A DNA stretch of 64,000 bases from Bacteroidota bacterium (GCA_020160935.1 JAIUPL010000022.1:43820-107819); one strand, 5' to 3'. Counted from the stretch's first letter, positions 35,294-43,974 are shown. A program made the numbers and translations. The notes: generated from the letters alone by a model not told the origin.

Positions 35294-35620
35294 CTACAAA
35301 CACGGATTCGGATTGTACCGCACCGTCACCGAGCCCGTCAGTTCACAGCCTCCCGAAGTGGTCACCGTTACGGAGTATGTACCGGGCTTGTACACGGTGA
35401 GATTGGGCGTCTGATGCCCCGTACTCCATTGATAGGTAGCGTATTTTCCTTCCACTTTCAGGGCTGTGAGCGAGCCTGGGCAAATGATGGTTTCGCCGGA
35501 AATTTCCAGTCCGGGGCGTATGACACGTACGCCCGAAGTGTCGCGCGGTGCGGCCGATTGTGCATGGGCGCCCAGGGCGGAGAGGAAGAGGAGCAGCGGA
35601 AGGAGGAGAGTGTTTTTCAT
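35294..35620 (-). CDS. Mini secreted protein with one SprB-like Ig module
   Basis: 108 residues: signal peptide MKNTLLLPLLLFLSALGAHAQ, then one Ig-like module (CPGSLTALKVEGKYATYQWSTGHQTPN ... YSVTVTTSGGCELTGSVTV; residues named as motifs). The WSTG and GTYSVTVT words match the repeats of the giant proteins at 52.5-64 kb. No C-terminal sorting signal is present. It is convergent with the hydrolase gene, stops 10 bases apart. Confidence 0.75.
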   Translation of the reverse strand: MKNTLLLPLLLFLSALGAHAQSAAPRDTSGVRVIRPGLEISGETIICPGSLTALKVEGKYATYQWSTGHQTPNLTVYKPGTYSVTVTTSGGCELTGSVTVRYNPNPCL

Positions 35621-35704
35621 TGTTCAAATATAGGGGAGGGAGGAGTGAAAAACAAGATGGGTTACAACTTCAGGCATTTGACCGGGAGAAAGCGGGCGTT
35701 TCTC

Positions 35705-36451
35705 TTACCGCAACAACCCAATCACCTCTCCCACCGTTTTCGGCTCCCACCAGCGCACCAGCCGCAGCACATACGCTATCCACCCGCGGGGCTGGCGGAT
35801 ATTGCCTGCCACGGCGGCTACCACGTTGTCCATTTGTTCGATGTAGGCTGCAGCGCCCAGATCGGGTAGTTGCGCGAGCGCCATGGCATTGGTCCAGGCG
35901 GCCTGACGTGCTTTGGAAATACTGAATTCGATCACGGCCTCGTCGCGGCGCTGCATGATGCGGCGGATGAAATGCATAGGCCACCAGATGCGTTCGAGGC
36001 GCGCCTGCATGTCATCGGTGAGCGATGCGATGACGTCGTTGATGCGTTCAAAATCGCCTTGTAAAGCAAATATCTCCTCGCCGGGCGCAGTAGTAGCCGC
36101 CGCGATGGCCAGGTCGAGGTTGATGTGGGTATTGACGCCCAATACGAGGTGTTGCAATACAATGAGCGCATCATCCGAACAGGCGTCGAAGGCGGCCTGC
36201 CAACTGCGCGTGGTGGGTTGCGCCAGGCTATATTGTTGCCAGGCGGAGAGGTAGCGGTTAGCAAAAATAACGTCGAGCCGCTCCATTCTCTCCGGGTTTT
36301 CGAAGACGCCGGTCTGAATGCCATGGCGGACGGCCACGGTCATTTCCCGATACAGCATGGCAAAATAGGCCTGCCGCGAGCCTTGTTGTTCGCATTGTAA
36401 TATGATGTGGTCGAGAAACTCGATGACCTCTTGAATGGACTGTGCCTGCAT
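35705..36451 (-). CDS. DUF5995 family protein
   Basis: 248 helical residues, with LVLGVNTHINLDLAIAA in the middle and WWPMHFIRRIM downstream, the most conserved parts of DUF5995 as I recall it. The family is known from Bacteroidota and other bacteria; its function is not established. No signal peptide. Divergent from the histone H1-like gene. Confidence 0.75.
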   Translation of the reverse strand: MQAQSIQEVIEFLDHIILQCEQQGSRQAYFAMLYREMTVAVRHGIQTGVFENPERMERLDVIFANRYLSAWQQYSLAQPTTRSWQAAFDACSDDALIVLQHLVLGVNTHINLDLAIAAATTAPGEEIFALQGDFERINDVIASLTDDMQARLERIWWPMHFIRRIMQRRDEAVIEFSISKARQAAWTNAMALAQLPDLGAAAYIEQMDNVVAAVAGNIRQPRGWIAYVLRLVRWWEPKTVGEVIGLLR

Positions 36452-36495
36452 GGTTTGTTTTAAAATATTTTGCTGCGGCTAAGATAATGATGAGT

Positions 36496-36530
36496 TTTTG
36501 TAGCAAAATAGATTAATTCGAATACCTTTG
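36496..36530 (+). promoter_or_regulatory. Promoter of the histone H1-like gene
   Basis: TTTTG (36496-36500) and TACCTTTG (36523-36530) are separated by 22 bases, a full TAnnTTTG match. The ATG at 36561 is 31 bases downstream. Confidence 0.6.
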
Positions 36531-36560
36531 CCACTCATTCATTAACCTTTTCCATATTTT

Positions 36561-36749
36561 ATGAGCCAGATTTTTGAAACGATCAAACAAAAAGTAGCGG
36601 AAGCGGAAGCAGATGTTGCCAAATTCGCTCAAGGAAACAGTGCTGCAGGTAGCCGTGTAAGAAAGGCGATGCAGGAACTGAAGCAATTGGCACAGACCAT
36701 GCGTCAGGAAGTTTTGGAAGCCAAGAACGCTGCAAAAGCCGGAAAATAA
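36561..36749 (+). CDS. Histone H1-like (Hc1-type) small protein
   Basis: 62 residues, alanine- and lysine-rich, one long helix. The SAAGSRVRKAMQELKQLAQTMRQEVLEAKNAA part matches small bacterial histone H1/Hc1-like proteins widespread in Bacteroidota. These are thought to bind nucleoid DNA; here the basic tail is short. The gene has its own promoter and a strong terminator, implying a single, probably abundant transcript. Confidence 0.8.
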   Translation: MSQIFETIKQKVAEAEADVAKFAQGNSAAGSRVRKAMQELKQLAQTMRQEVLEAKNAAKAGK

Positions 36750-36780
36750 AGCAACCAGAATCCTGCTGAACCAACCGGTA

Positions 36781-36826
36781 AAACTAAAAAGCCCTCGGAG
36801 CGAATGCTTCGGGGGCTTTTTAGTTT
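36781..36826. terminator. Bidirectional rho-independent terminator
   Basis: AAACTAAAAAGCCC at the left and GGGCTTTTTAGTTT at the right pair as an extended stem around a GC-rich apex (TCGGAGCGAATGCTTCGG). The T-run on the plus strand follows the histone H1-like gene. Confidence 0.85.
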
Positions 36827-36843
36827 GGGGAAAACAAAAAAAC

Positions 36844-36909
36844 AAGGCCTCGCACGGTTATCCCGATACGAGGCTTTTCTGTGTGGCGGAGGCCGGACTT
36901 GAACCGACG
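36844..36909. repeat. Duplicated tRNA-fMet 3' fragment with its terminator
   Basis: 66 bases match 37269-37334 with one mismatch: the tRNA terminator stem, the spacer and the 3' 16 bases of the tRNA-fMet gene (36894-36909). The copy then diverges and cannot encode a tRNA. With the intact gene it brackets the GIY-YIG gene, the geometry left when an element inserts at a tRNA 3' end. Confidence 0.85.
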
Positions 36910-36934
36910 TCCGCCGCGGCGGATAAGAGCCTGT

Positions 36935-37198
36935 TCAAATGCTATCTTGTATCCAGAGATTGATTTTGGATTGTACAAAATCTCTTCCGATGCCTGTTTT
37001 TAGCCATTTTTCGCGAGCCATTGCATCTTTTTTCAAACTGAACTCTTCGACATAGATGAGCGTCCAGGGCCGAAATTTTAAAGTCCAGCCTTTGTGGGCT
37101 AATTGATTGTGGGAGAGCAAACGCGCCTGTAAATCGGAAGTGAATCCAACATAGGATTTTTTGTACTGGGGAGAGTACAAAATGTAGACTGTGAACAT
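36935..37198 (-). CDS. GIY-YIG single-domain nuclease
   Basis: 87 residues of the YhbQ/UvrC-N type: the first strand TVYILYSP, then KSYVGFT (the YVG half of GIY-YIG), an Arg helix (LQARLLSHN), and a C-terminal AMAREKWLKTGIGRDFV. The expected catalytic Glu would lie near the AREKWLK helix. It sits downstream of tRNA-fMet on the same strand, between duplicated tRNA ends. Small GIY-YIG genes next to tRNAs are common in Bacteroidota; their function is unclear. Confidence 0.85.
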   Translation of the reverse strand: MFTVYILYSPQYKKSYVGFTSDLQARLLSHNQLAHKGWTLKFRPWTLIYVEEFSLKKDAMAREKWLKTGIGRDFVQSKINLWIQDSI

Positions 37199-37260
37199 AA
37201 AAATGAAGTGGTTATTGAACGATTTTGCAACTGAAAGGAAGCAAATGATTATAGAAGATT

Positions 37261-37300
37261 AAAAAAACAAAGCCTCGCACGGTTATCCCGATACGAGGCT
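37261..37300 (-). terminator. Terminator of tRNA-fMet
   Basis: On the minus strand AGCCTCG pairs with CGAGGCT and is followed by a T-rich tract (TTTGTTTTTTT). It begins nine bases after the tRNA 3' end. A second copy of the stem is at 36847-36875. Confidence 0.8.
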
Positions 37301-37308
37301 TTTCTGTG

Positions 37309-37381
<73 letters not shown>

Positions 37382-37393
37382 ATTTAGCGGTTG

Positions 37394-37426
37394 CAAAGGT
37401 AACTCCCTTCTGTTGAAGAATCCAAA
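37394..37426 (-). promoter_or_regulatory. Promoter of tRNA-fMet
   Basis: TTTG (complement 37423-37426) and TACCTTTG (complement 37394-37401) are separated by 21 bases; the -7 element ends 12 bases before the tRNA 5' end. Confidence 0.7.
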
Positions 37427-37445
37427 TTTATTTTCAACTAATTCT

Positions 37446-37499
37446 CACCCCCACTCACCACTCACTACTGACCACTCACTACTCACCACTCACCACTCC
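37446..37499. repeat. CTCACTA/CTCACCA heptamer array at a stop codon
   Basis: About seven heptamers of the family CTCACCA, CTCACTA, CTGACCA fill the space between the tRNA promoter and the stop codon of the oxygenase gene (complement 37500-37502). The same heptamer family is inserted in mnmE at 12879-12927. Confidence 0.9.
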
Positions 37500-38453
37500 C
37501 TATTTCTTCAGCCCAATCTCCCGCAAACGCTCATCCAGGTATTCGCCCGCAGAAATCGGTGCGTAGTGCTGGGGATTGTTCTCGGTCACACAACTTTCCA
37601 GGGCATCCAGGCGCATGTCGCTCACCGGGTGCAGGAAGAAAGGAATGCTGAGGCGTGGCAGGTGCCACTCTTCGCGGGGCGGATTGACGACGCGGTGCGT
37701 GGTACTTTTCAGGTAGTTATTGGTCAGGCGCTGGAGCATATCGCCTACGTTGATCACGATTTCGTCGGCCTCGGGCATGATGGCTACCCATTCGTTGTTG
37801 GAGTTGAGGAGTTGAAGACCGCCGGCGCTGGCGCCTACCAGCAGGGTGATGAGGTTGATATCTTCGTGTTGTTCGGCGCGGATGGCGCTGGCAGGCTCCT
37901 GTGTGATAGGCGGGTAGTGGATGCTGCGCAGGATAGAATTGCCGTGCGTGATGTACTGCTGGAAATAGTCTTTCGGCAGGTTCAGGTATTCGGCAATGGC
38001 TTGCAGCAGTTGGCCGCCGGCTTTTTCAAAAGCGCGGTAGAGTTCGCTGCCTTGTTGCGAAACGCCGGGACTTTCTTTTACGGACACATTATCCGGGTAC
38101 TGATCCTTGAGCGGATGATCGGCCGGTACTTCCTGCCCGATCTGGAAAAACTCCTTCAGGTCGGCCACTTTCGATTGTTTGGCGTGTTCCTTTCCGAAGG
38201 AAGTGTAGCCGCGCTGTCCGGCCATGCCTGCAATTTCATATTGCCGCTTTACCTCTTCCGGCAACGCGAAAAAGGCTTTGGATGCGCTGTAGAAGCCATC
38301 TACCAGACTTTTGGGTATGCCATGGTTTACCACAGCCACAAAGCCGACTTCATGGAAAGCGCGGCCCAGGTCTTGCACAAACTGCGCTTTTTCATCAGCC
38401 GAACCGTGTACGTATTTGGAGAGGTCGACGGTTGGTATCCCTTTTTCTTTCAT
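37500..38453 (-). CDS. 2-oxoglutarate/Fe(II)-dependent oxygenase, IPNS-like
   Basis: 317 residues of the isopenicillin N synthase-like family: N-terminal GFVAVVNHGIP motif, then the iron ligands His196-x-Asp198 (AEQHEDINLITLL) and His253 (STTHRVVNP). The RLSIPFF motif with Arg267 binds 2-oxoglutarate or the substrate carboxylate. Soluble enzyme. Such proteins oxidise amino acids, small metabolites or secondary products; no pathway gene adjoins. A TAAATTTG -7 element is at complement 38509-38516. Confidence 0.85.
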   Translation of the reverse strand: MKEKGIPTVDLSKYVHGSADEKAQFVQDLGRAFHEVGFVAVVNHGIPKSLVDGFYSASKAFFALPEEVKRQYEIAGMAGQRGYTSFGKEHAKQSKVADLKEFFQIGQEVPADHPLKDQYPDNVSVKESPGVSQQGSELYRAFEKAGGQLLQAIAEYLNLPKDYFQQYITHGNSILRSIHYPPITQEPASAIRAEQHEDINLITLLVGASAGGLQLLNSNNEWVAIMPEADEIVINVGDMLQRLTNNYLKSTTHRVVNPPREEWHLPRLSIPFFLHPVSDMRLDALESCVTENNPQHYAPISAGEYLDERLREIGLKK

Positions 38454-38569
38454 AGTCGTTCAGAATTAAATTGGTTAGCAATGATGGGGGCATCGGGGAA
38501 ATGAATGGCAAATTTAAGCAACTACCCTCAATCCAGCGCCTCCTTCCCCGATCGCACCTCTTTTTTACA

Positions 38570-38657
38570 CTTTCCCCTTTCCCCTTTGCCCCTTGCCCCT
38601 TGCCTCTTATATTTCTCACTCTCTCACTCTCTCACTCTCTCACCTCTCTCACTCTCT
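38570..38657. repeat. CTTTCCC/CCTTGCC heptamers followed by CTCTCAC array
   Basis: Five heptamers CTTTCCC, CTTTCCC, CTTTGCC, CCTTGCC, CCTTGCC (38570-38604) are followed by a CTCTCACT-type array (38613-38657) that abuts and overlaps the stop codon of the Bat TPR gene. Two different unit families are joined with no core between them. Confidence 0.85.
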
Positions 38658-39489
38658 ACCAATCCTTCCTCCCCACCGCAGGCCGCTTGCGCTGCTGCGC
38701 CGATCGGTATTTGCGCGCATTTTTTTTGTCGTCCGGGCCGATGGAGGTTTCCAGCAATCTTCGCGCCTCCTCTTCTTTCATGCGTTGGCGCTGCTGAGAG
38801 GGCGATTCCTGTGGTTGTTGCGGTTGTTGTGGAGGGCTGTTTTTGGGGTCGGAGTTGGGTTGGGGCTGTTGCTTGTTTTGTTGTTGATTCTGGTTTTGTT
38901 GGTTTTGCTGATCCTGGTTCTGTTGATTTTGATTTTGTTGATTTTGGTCTTGGTTGTTTTGCTGCTGGTTCTGTTGTTGTTGCTGCTGCTGGCGTTGTTG
39001 TTCCTGTTGGTTTTTTTTCTTGGCCATTTGCAGATTCATTTTGGTATCAGCGTCGCCGGGGCGCAGGCGCAGGCTGTTTTCGTAGGCTTTGATGGCTTCC
39101 TTGAACTTGTTTTGTTTCAGCAGCGCATTGCCCGCATTGTGCAGGGCATCGGCTTTGGCGCGGGTATCGGGTGCATTGGCAACGGCTTTTTCAAAAATTT
39201 TTCCGGCTTCTTCGTATTTCCCCTGCTGGTACAGCGTATTGCCCAGGTTGTAGGCTGCATTCCAGTTGGAAGGGTCTTTTTCGGTCACCCGGCGGTAGTG
39301 CGGCTCCGCTTTGCTGTAATTGCTGCGGTTGTAGGCGGCATCGCCGTCGCGCAGCGATTCGTAGGTGGTTTGTGCGGTGAGCGGGGCCAGGTTGAGCAGG
39401 CAAAGCGCTACCATGCAGGATGTGAGAGCAGAAGAAGCCGTTTTATCCGTTCTCCCATCCCATCGCATTTGAAAAATATTAAACTTCAT
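38656..39489 (-). CDS. batC: Bat-cluster TPR protein (BatC type)
   Basis: 277 residues: signal peptide, then TPR repeats (YESLRDGDAAYNRSNYSKAE ..., WNAAYNLGNTLYQQGKYEEA, ALHNAGNALLKQNKFKEAI), a Gln/Asn-rich low-complexity region (about 160-225) and a conserved end (EEARRLLETSIGPDDKK). This is the layout of BatC in the Bacteroides aerotolerance locus. It lies seven bases downstream of batB. It presumably acts in the periplasm with the VWA proteins. The stop is next to a CTCTCAC array. Confidence 0.85.
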   Translation of the reverse strand: MKFNIFQMRWDGRTDKTASSALTSCMVALCLLNLAPLTAQTTYESLRDGDAAYNRSNYSKAEPHYRRVTEKDPSNWNAAYNLGNTLYQQGKYEEAGKIFEKAVANAPDTRAKADALHNAGNALLKQNKFKEAIKAYENSLRLRPGDADTKMNLQMAKKKNQQEQQRQQQQQQQNQQQNNQDQNQQNQNQQNQDQQNQQNQNQQQNKQQPQPNSDPKNSPPQQPQQPQESPSQQRQRMKEEEARRLLETSIGPDDKKNARKYRSAQQRKRPAVGRKDW

Positions 39490-39496
39490 GACAGCA

Positions 39497-40495
39497 TCAT
39501 TTTTTTCGGTAAAACGGAATCCAGGTATCCAGCAGCAAGAGCAGCAGCGCAGGCAACAGAAACCACTGAAAATATGATTCGAATTCGGTGTAGGAGCGCA
39601 CGGTCACTTCGCGTTTTTCAAGCCCGTCGACCATGCGTTTCAGGGCGCGGATGGCTTCGTCGCTTTGTTTGATATTAAACGTTTGGCCGCCACCGGCGCG
39701 TGCCACATCCACTAGCAACTGCTGATTGAGCCGTGTGCGCACCACCTCGCCGTTTTCGTCGCGTTTGTATTCCGAAAATTCGGAGCCGCCAGTTGGAATC
39801 GGGCCGCCGTCGGTCGTGCCCGCGCCTACGGTGTTCACGATGATGCCATCTTCATAAGCCGCTTCAGCCTGTTCTACGGCATCGTCATCGTGGTTTTCGC
39901 CATCGGTGATCAGGATGAGCGCCCGCCCGCCGCCAGGCTCATCGCCGTACGATTTCATGGCCAGTTCAATGGCTGCCGGAATAGCAGTGCCTTGTTCGCT
40001 GATCAGGTTGGGTTCCGCATTTTGCAGACTTTGTATCAGAAAGTTGTAGTCGGTCGAGAGCGGCATTTGCAGAAACGCATCGCCTGCAAAAAAAATGAGG
40101 CCGATGCGTTCGCCTTCCAGCGCCTGCACGAGTTTTTTGGAAAATACCTGCGCATATTCCAGTCGGCTGGGTGCTATGTCGCGGGCCAGCATGCTCTGCG
40201 AAATATCGAGCGCAATAAACACGTCGGCGCTTTCCTGGGTGGCTTTTTGCTGTTTGGCGCCCCGTTGCGGATTGGCCCAACTGATGGCCAGCAATGCCAT
40301 CCCGACAGCGAATAAGGCATTTTTTACCCAGAACCGGCCATTTGAAAACACGGGCAGCAACCGGTTCAGCAGGACCGGGTCGCCGAGTTGGCGCATCGCT
40401 TTGGGGCGCCAGCGCACGTAGGCCCAGAGCAAAAGCCCTCCTGCCGGCAGTGCCGTCAGCAAGTACAAATGCCGGGTAAATTCAAATTGGAACAT
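39497..40495 (-). CDS. batB: VWA-domain membrane protein BatB
   Basis: 332 residues from the ATG at complement 40495 (MFQFEFTRHLYLL); the longer ORF start at 40549 would place polar residues before the membrane segments. Two N-terminal TM segments, a VWA domain with the MIDAS ALDISQSML and TDGENHDDDAV, and one C-terminal TM (WFLLPALLLLLLDTWIPFY) match BatB. Together with batA and the downstream TPR gene it forms an envelope complex linked to oxygen and stress tolerance. Confidence 0.88.
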   Translation of the reverse strand: MFQFEFTRHLYLLTALPAGGLLLWAYVRWRPKAMRQLGDPVLLNRLLPVFSNGRFWVKNALFAVGMALLAISWANPQRGAKQQKATQESADVFIALDISQSMLARDIAPSRLEYAQVFSKKLVQALEGERIGLIFFAGDAFLQMPLSTDYNFLIQSLQNAEPNLISEQGTAIPAAIELAMKSYGDEPGGGRALILITDGENHDDDAVEQAEAAYEDGIIVNTVGAGTTDGGPIPTGGSEFSEYKRDENGEVVRTRLNQQLLVDVARAGGGQTFNIKQSDEAIRALKRMVDGLEKREVTVRSYTEFESYFQWFLLPALLLLLLDTWIPFYRKK

Positions 40496-40582
40496 GTGTA
40501 TATTATTGGCAGATGGTTCGTTGTCAAAATTACCGGCTGCAAATGACAAAACTTCCTTCTATTTTTGCAGCAGTTTCAGAAC

Positions 40583-40963
40583 GTGAAAAACATTGTTTCC
40601 ATATCCTTCGCGCTGCTCATTTTGCTGCAATCTTTCAGCAAGGTTTGGATCATTGTGTCGTTCAAACTCAACCAGGACTACATCGCAAAGGTACTTTGTA
40701 TCAACCGGGATAAACCCGAAATGATGTGTAGTGGCAAATGTTTTCTGGACGAACGCATCAAAGCCGATGAAGACCAGAGTGGAAAACAATTGCCGCAGAA
40801 ACTGAAAGAACAAAAAGAAGTAGTTTATTGCTTCGAAGAGGTATGCCGCTTCCCCGCGCAGGCGCCTAAACCAGTTGCCTGTGCTGCGTTGCCGGCTTTT
40901 TGTGAACAAATCCGCCCGTCTATCGCGCTGACCGGCGTTTTCCATCCTCCCCGGATTAGTTAA
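40583..40963 (+). CDS. Small conserved Cys-containing protein, unknown
   Basis: 126 residues from a GTG at 40583 (an upstream TTG at 40565 is the alternative; there is no early ATG). One N-terminal hydrophobic segment (NIVSISFALLILLQSFSKVWIIV), then NQDYIAKVLCINRDKPEMMCSGKCFL with four cysteines. I recall this motif in Bacteroidota proteins near metal-related genes, but function is unknown. It lies on the opposite strand inside the split Bat cluster, 87 bases from the batB ATG. Confidence 0.6.
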   Translation: MKNIVSISFALLILLQSFSKVWIIVSFKLNQDYIAKVLCINRDKPEMMCSGKCFLDERIKADEDQSGKQLPQKLKEQKEVVYCFEEVCRFPAQAPKPVACAALPAFCEQIRPSIALTGVFHPPRIS

Positions 40964-41180
40964 GGTCGCACCCGTCTGTGTGTTTTCACGCACGTGTTGT
41001 TGCAACGCGGCGTGAAGGCTGCCTGTATGCCTGCAGACACTGGTCGGCACCGGATTCTCCCTGTTTTTTTGCTGCTGCATGGTGTGCCAAAAATGGCAAC
41101 ATCGCCCTTTTTGAAATACCTCACAGGTATGGTATGCCTACGCACTGCCTTTTTGTTCACATTCTTACCAATCCATTGAT

Positions 41181-41483
41181 ATGCAAACTGTTTTGGGGCA
41201 ATATGCCCAAATCATATCGCTTGTTGTTGCCATTTTTTTCGCTTTACTGGCAACAAGCGCCCTGATGAACCTGTATCTGCGCCGCATCGATCACCTCACA
41301 ATCGAGGCGGAAGATGTACGTAGCATGGCCCGAAATGCAGGTATTGCAATGGGGCTCATGGCCTTGTCGGCCTTGTTCAGACTGTTACCATTTTTTATGG
41401 TAATCGCTTTTTTGGTGTGTCTGACGGTGTTTGCCAATGTGTTTAAAATCAATCGTTTGTTGAGTAAAATGGACAGAGGTTGA
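41181..41483 (+). CDS. Small membrane protein, unknown function
   Basis: 100 residues with three predicted membrane helices (about 6-29, 53-68, 70-88) and a basic tail. Nothing in it is recognised. It is the middle gene of three plus-strand genes splitting the Bat cluster. The 217 bases before it contain no credible gene. Confidence 0.6.
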   Translation: MQTVLGQYAQIISLVVAIFFALLATSALMNLYLRRIDHLTIEAEDVRSMARNAGIAMGLMALSALFRLLPFFMVIAFLVCLTVFANVFKINRLLSKMDRG

Positions 41484-41569
41484 TGATGCTTCTTCGCACC
41501 CAATTTTGATTCTTTTCACTTTACCCGGCCCGCCATATGGGCAGGTCTGGTTACAAATCAATGATAAAC

Positions 41570-41956
41570 ATGAAATTGTATCACGTTTTGTTGGCAGCCA
41601 TGACGCTGCTCCCATTGGCTTCCTGCCACAACCACGACGAAGAAGACACGAACGCGCCTGTGCTTACCCTCAACGAACCTGAAGAAGGGGCGACCATCAG
41701 CGGACAGGTACACATTGAAGGCAAGGTAACCGACGAAAGCCTGCATGAAATGGAAATCACCGTCACTAAAGACAGCGACGGCTCACAATACCTGCACGTG
41801 ACACCGGAGGTGCACGACGAAACTGACTACTCGTTTGACGAACACTTTACACCCAGTGGCCTGACAGGCGAAACACCGGTAACGCTGTTCATTACCGTAA
41901 GCGATCACAGTGACCATACCACTACCAAAACGGTGAAGTTCAAAGTAAAACCCTGA
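41570..41956 (+). CDS. Lipoprotein with DUF4625-like Ig domain
   Basis: 128 residues from the ATG at 41570. Lipobox LLPLASCHNHDEED, then an Ig/cadherin-like domain (PVLTLNEPEEGATISGQVHIEGKVTDESLHEMEITV ... VTLFITVSDHSDHTTTKTVKFKV; motif words) of the DUF4625 type. The His/Asp/Glu-rich start (HNHDEED) could bind metal. Likely outer-membrane anchored. Function unknown. Confidence 0.75.
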   Translation: MKLYHVLLAAMTLLPLASCHNHDEEDTNAPVLTLNEPEEGATISGQVHIEGKVTDESLHEMEITVTKDSDGSQYLHVTPEVHDETDYSFDEHFTPSGLTGETPVTLFITVSDHSDHTTTKTVKFKVKP

Positions 41957-42026
41957 AATCTCTGCATGCCTAAAAGTTGCAGGGTATGACAAATCATTAG
42001 GTCACCCTGCAACCCTGGCAAATGTG

Positions 42027-43019
42027 TTATGCCGGCAACACCGACCTGAAAATCCCCCATCTGCCCAGCATTTCCAGTAACAACAGCACAGCCGCCGCCG
42101 CGAGCAGCCAATGAAAAAAGTCCTTGGTGCGCTGGATGGTAGTTACTTCGACGCGGGTTTTTTCCAGTTTGTCGATTTCAGCATAGATGCCTTCCAGGTC
42201 GTCTTCGGAATAGGCCCGGTAAAACTTCCCGCCGGTAGCGCTCGCCATTTGTTGCAGCAATTCGGTGTCGAACTGCATTTCTCGGGGCGCATAGATGTAC
42301 GAGCCGTCGGGGTTGCGCTGGGCGGGCGACATCACAATTCCTTCCGTGCCGATGCCGACCGTGTACACCCGAATGCCAAGTGTGTGGGCAATGTCGGCCG
42401 CCTGCATGGGGTCGATGTAGCCGGCGTTGTTTTCACCGTCGGTGAGCAGGATGACGATTTTGCTTTTGGAAGCGCTGTCTTTCAGGCGGTTGACGGCTGT
42501 GGCGAGGCCCATGCCGATAGCGGTGCCGTCTTCCAGGCGCCCTACCTGCAGGTTTTGGATAAACGACTGCACCACGCGGCGGTCGGTTGTGAGCGGGCAC
42601 TGCGTAAAAGCCTCGGCAGAAAAGGCGGTGAGCCCGATTCGGTCGTATGGCCGTTTTTCCACAAACTGAATGGCCACTTTTTGAGCCACGGAAAGGCGGT
42701 CGGGGTCGAAATCACGGCTGAGCATGGACGGAGAAATGTCCATCGCCAGCATGATGTCGATGGCGTCGGCTTTTACTTTTTCTTCCTGCCATTTTTGCTG
42801 CGGGCGTGCCATGGCAATGGCTAACAGGAATAGTGCAGCCCAGCGCAAAAAGGGAATTCCATGGCGCACACGGGCGCGCCAGGTGCGGGCGTGATCGGGC
42901 GTCTGCGACAGCCGCATGGCGGGCTTGTCGCTACTGCTTTGTTTTCGGCCGACAGTCAGCCAGTACGAAAACGCCAGCAAAGGGAGTAAAAGCAGCCAGA
43001 GCGGTTGGGCGAAGGTCAC
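42027..43019 (-). CDS. batA: VWA-domain membrane protein BatA
   Basis: 330 residues. Two N-terminal membrane segments bracket a basic loop; the VWA domain has the MIDAS AMDISPSML and TDGENN; a C-terminal TM follows (FHWLLAAAAVLLLLEML). It has the size and layout of BatA. Its ATG overlaps the stop of the upstream DUF4381-like gene by four bases (ATGA), so the two are translationally coupled. Confidence 0.88.
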   Translation of the reverse strand: MTFAQPLWLLLLPLLAFSYWLTVGRKQSSSDKPAMRLSQTPDHARTWRARVRHGIPFLRWAALFLLAIAMARPQQKWQEEKVKADAIDIMLAMDISPSMLSRDFDPDRLSVAQKVAIQFVEKRPYDRIGLTAFSAEAFTQCPLTTDRRVVQSFIQNLQVGRLEDGTAIGMGLATAVNRLKDSASKSKIVILLTDGENNAGYIDPMQAADIAHTLGIRVYTVGIGTEGIVMSPAQRNPDGSYIYAPREMQFDTELLQQMASATGGKFYRAYSEDDLEGIYAEIDKLEKTRVEVTTIQRTKDFFHWLLAAAAVLLLLEMLGRWGIFRSVLPA

Positions 43020-43963
43020 GATGCCGGATTGGGTTGAATTACTTGTGATTCAATGGTTTGCGCTACTATCTGCTCGGCTGTTCGCATCGCTTCTGCATGA
43101 TACGAATCGGGTGGAGCCGATTGGGCGAATTTGGCCAGGTCGGCTTCGCTGAGCAGCCGTTGCAGGTCGGACATGAGCGAGGCCGGGAAATCGGTGGCAT
43201 GAAGTTGACGCACAATTTCGTCGGACACCGATTCCAGGGCCGGAATCTGATAGCGTTTTTCCAGGTATTCGCGCACAATGTGGGTGAGTTCGGCGTAATA
43301 GGATTTCAGTTGGCCCTGTTGCCAGAGTTGGCGTTTTGCCAGTGCTTCCAGTCTGCGCCGGGCGTAGTCGTGCGACGGCAATTGCACACTGCGCGACAGG
43401 GCGGCGTCGCTGCGGTATTTTTGCCGGAAAAGCAGGTACACGATGAGCGCCAGTGCCAATACGCCGACCAACAAAATCAGCCAGTCGCGATAGGCGTACA
43501 GCAGGGCTTTCCAACTAAATGGCTCCCGTCGAATATCCTTGATGTCGGCCATGTCGCGCAGGTCGTCGGGCGATGGCGTAGGCAGGATGGTGAGTTGCAG
43601 CGGGTTGGTGAGTGCCTGTCCGCCGCCTTTCAGTGCGATGGTCAGCGGCGGGAGTTGAACGGCCGAATCGCCATCAAAGGTGATGAGTGTAACGGCTTTG
43701 TCGTATCCACGGCTGGTGTGCTCCCAGGCGGTTTGCGAAAGGATATTTTCCGCAGGAAAAATGCTGTCCCATGGACTAAAATCCACGTCTTCCGGCACTA
43801 CGCCCAACACATCGGGCAGGTGTAGTTGCAGCACAAAAGGGTCGCCGGTTTCCACCACACTGTCCAATGTCGCCACCACTTCCGTTTGGGCGTTCAGGCC
43901 TGTAACGGAAAGCAGGAGGATGCAAAGGGCAGACATGTAAGTTTTTATGGTGGAAGCGAACAT
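43016..43963 (-). CDS. Bat-cluster membrane protein, DUF4381-like
   Basis: 315 residues: signal peptide (ending LNAQTE), a periplasmic Ig/beta domain (about 27-150), one TM (about 162-185) and a cytosolic helical tail (SHDYARRRLEAL ... REYLEKRY ... AEQIVAQTIE). Proteins of this layout sit next to batA in many Bacteroidota; the tail resembles DUF4381. It presumably joins the BatA/BatB complex. Coupled to batA by an ATGA overlap. Confidence 0.7.
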   Translation of the reverse strand: MFASTIKTYMSALCILLLSVTGLNAQTEVVATLDSVVETGDPFVLQLHLPDVLGVVPEDVDFSPWDSIFPAENILSQTAWEHTSRGYDKAVTLITFDGDSAVQLPPLTIALKGGGQALTNPLQLTILPTPSPDDLRDMADIKDIRREPFSWKALLYAYRDWLILLVGVLALALIVYLLFRQKYRSDAALSRSVQLPSHDYARRRLEALAKRQLWQQGQLKSYYAELTHIVREYLEKRYQIPALESVSDEIVRQLHATDFPASLMSDLQRLLSEADLAKFAQSAPPDSYHAEAMRTAEQIVAQTIESQVIQPNPAS

Positions 43964-43974
43964 GACTCATAATT

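Noticed and set aside
36844..36909. A second functional tRNA
   Set aside because: Only the 3' 16 bases of the tRNA remain, without anticodon or D-arm.
40978..41265. ORFs in the gap before the small membrane protein
   Set aside because: No motif or plausible start; they overlap one another and the real gene.
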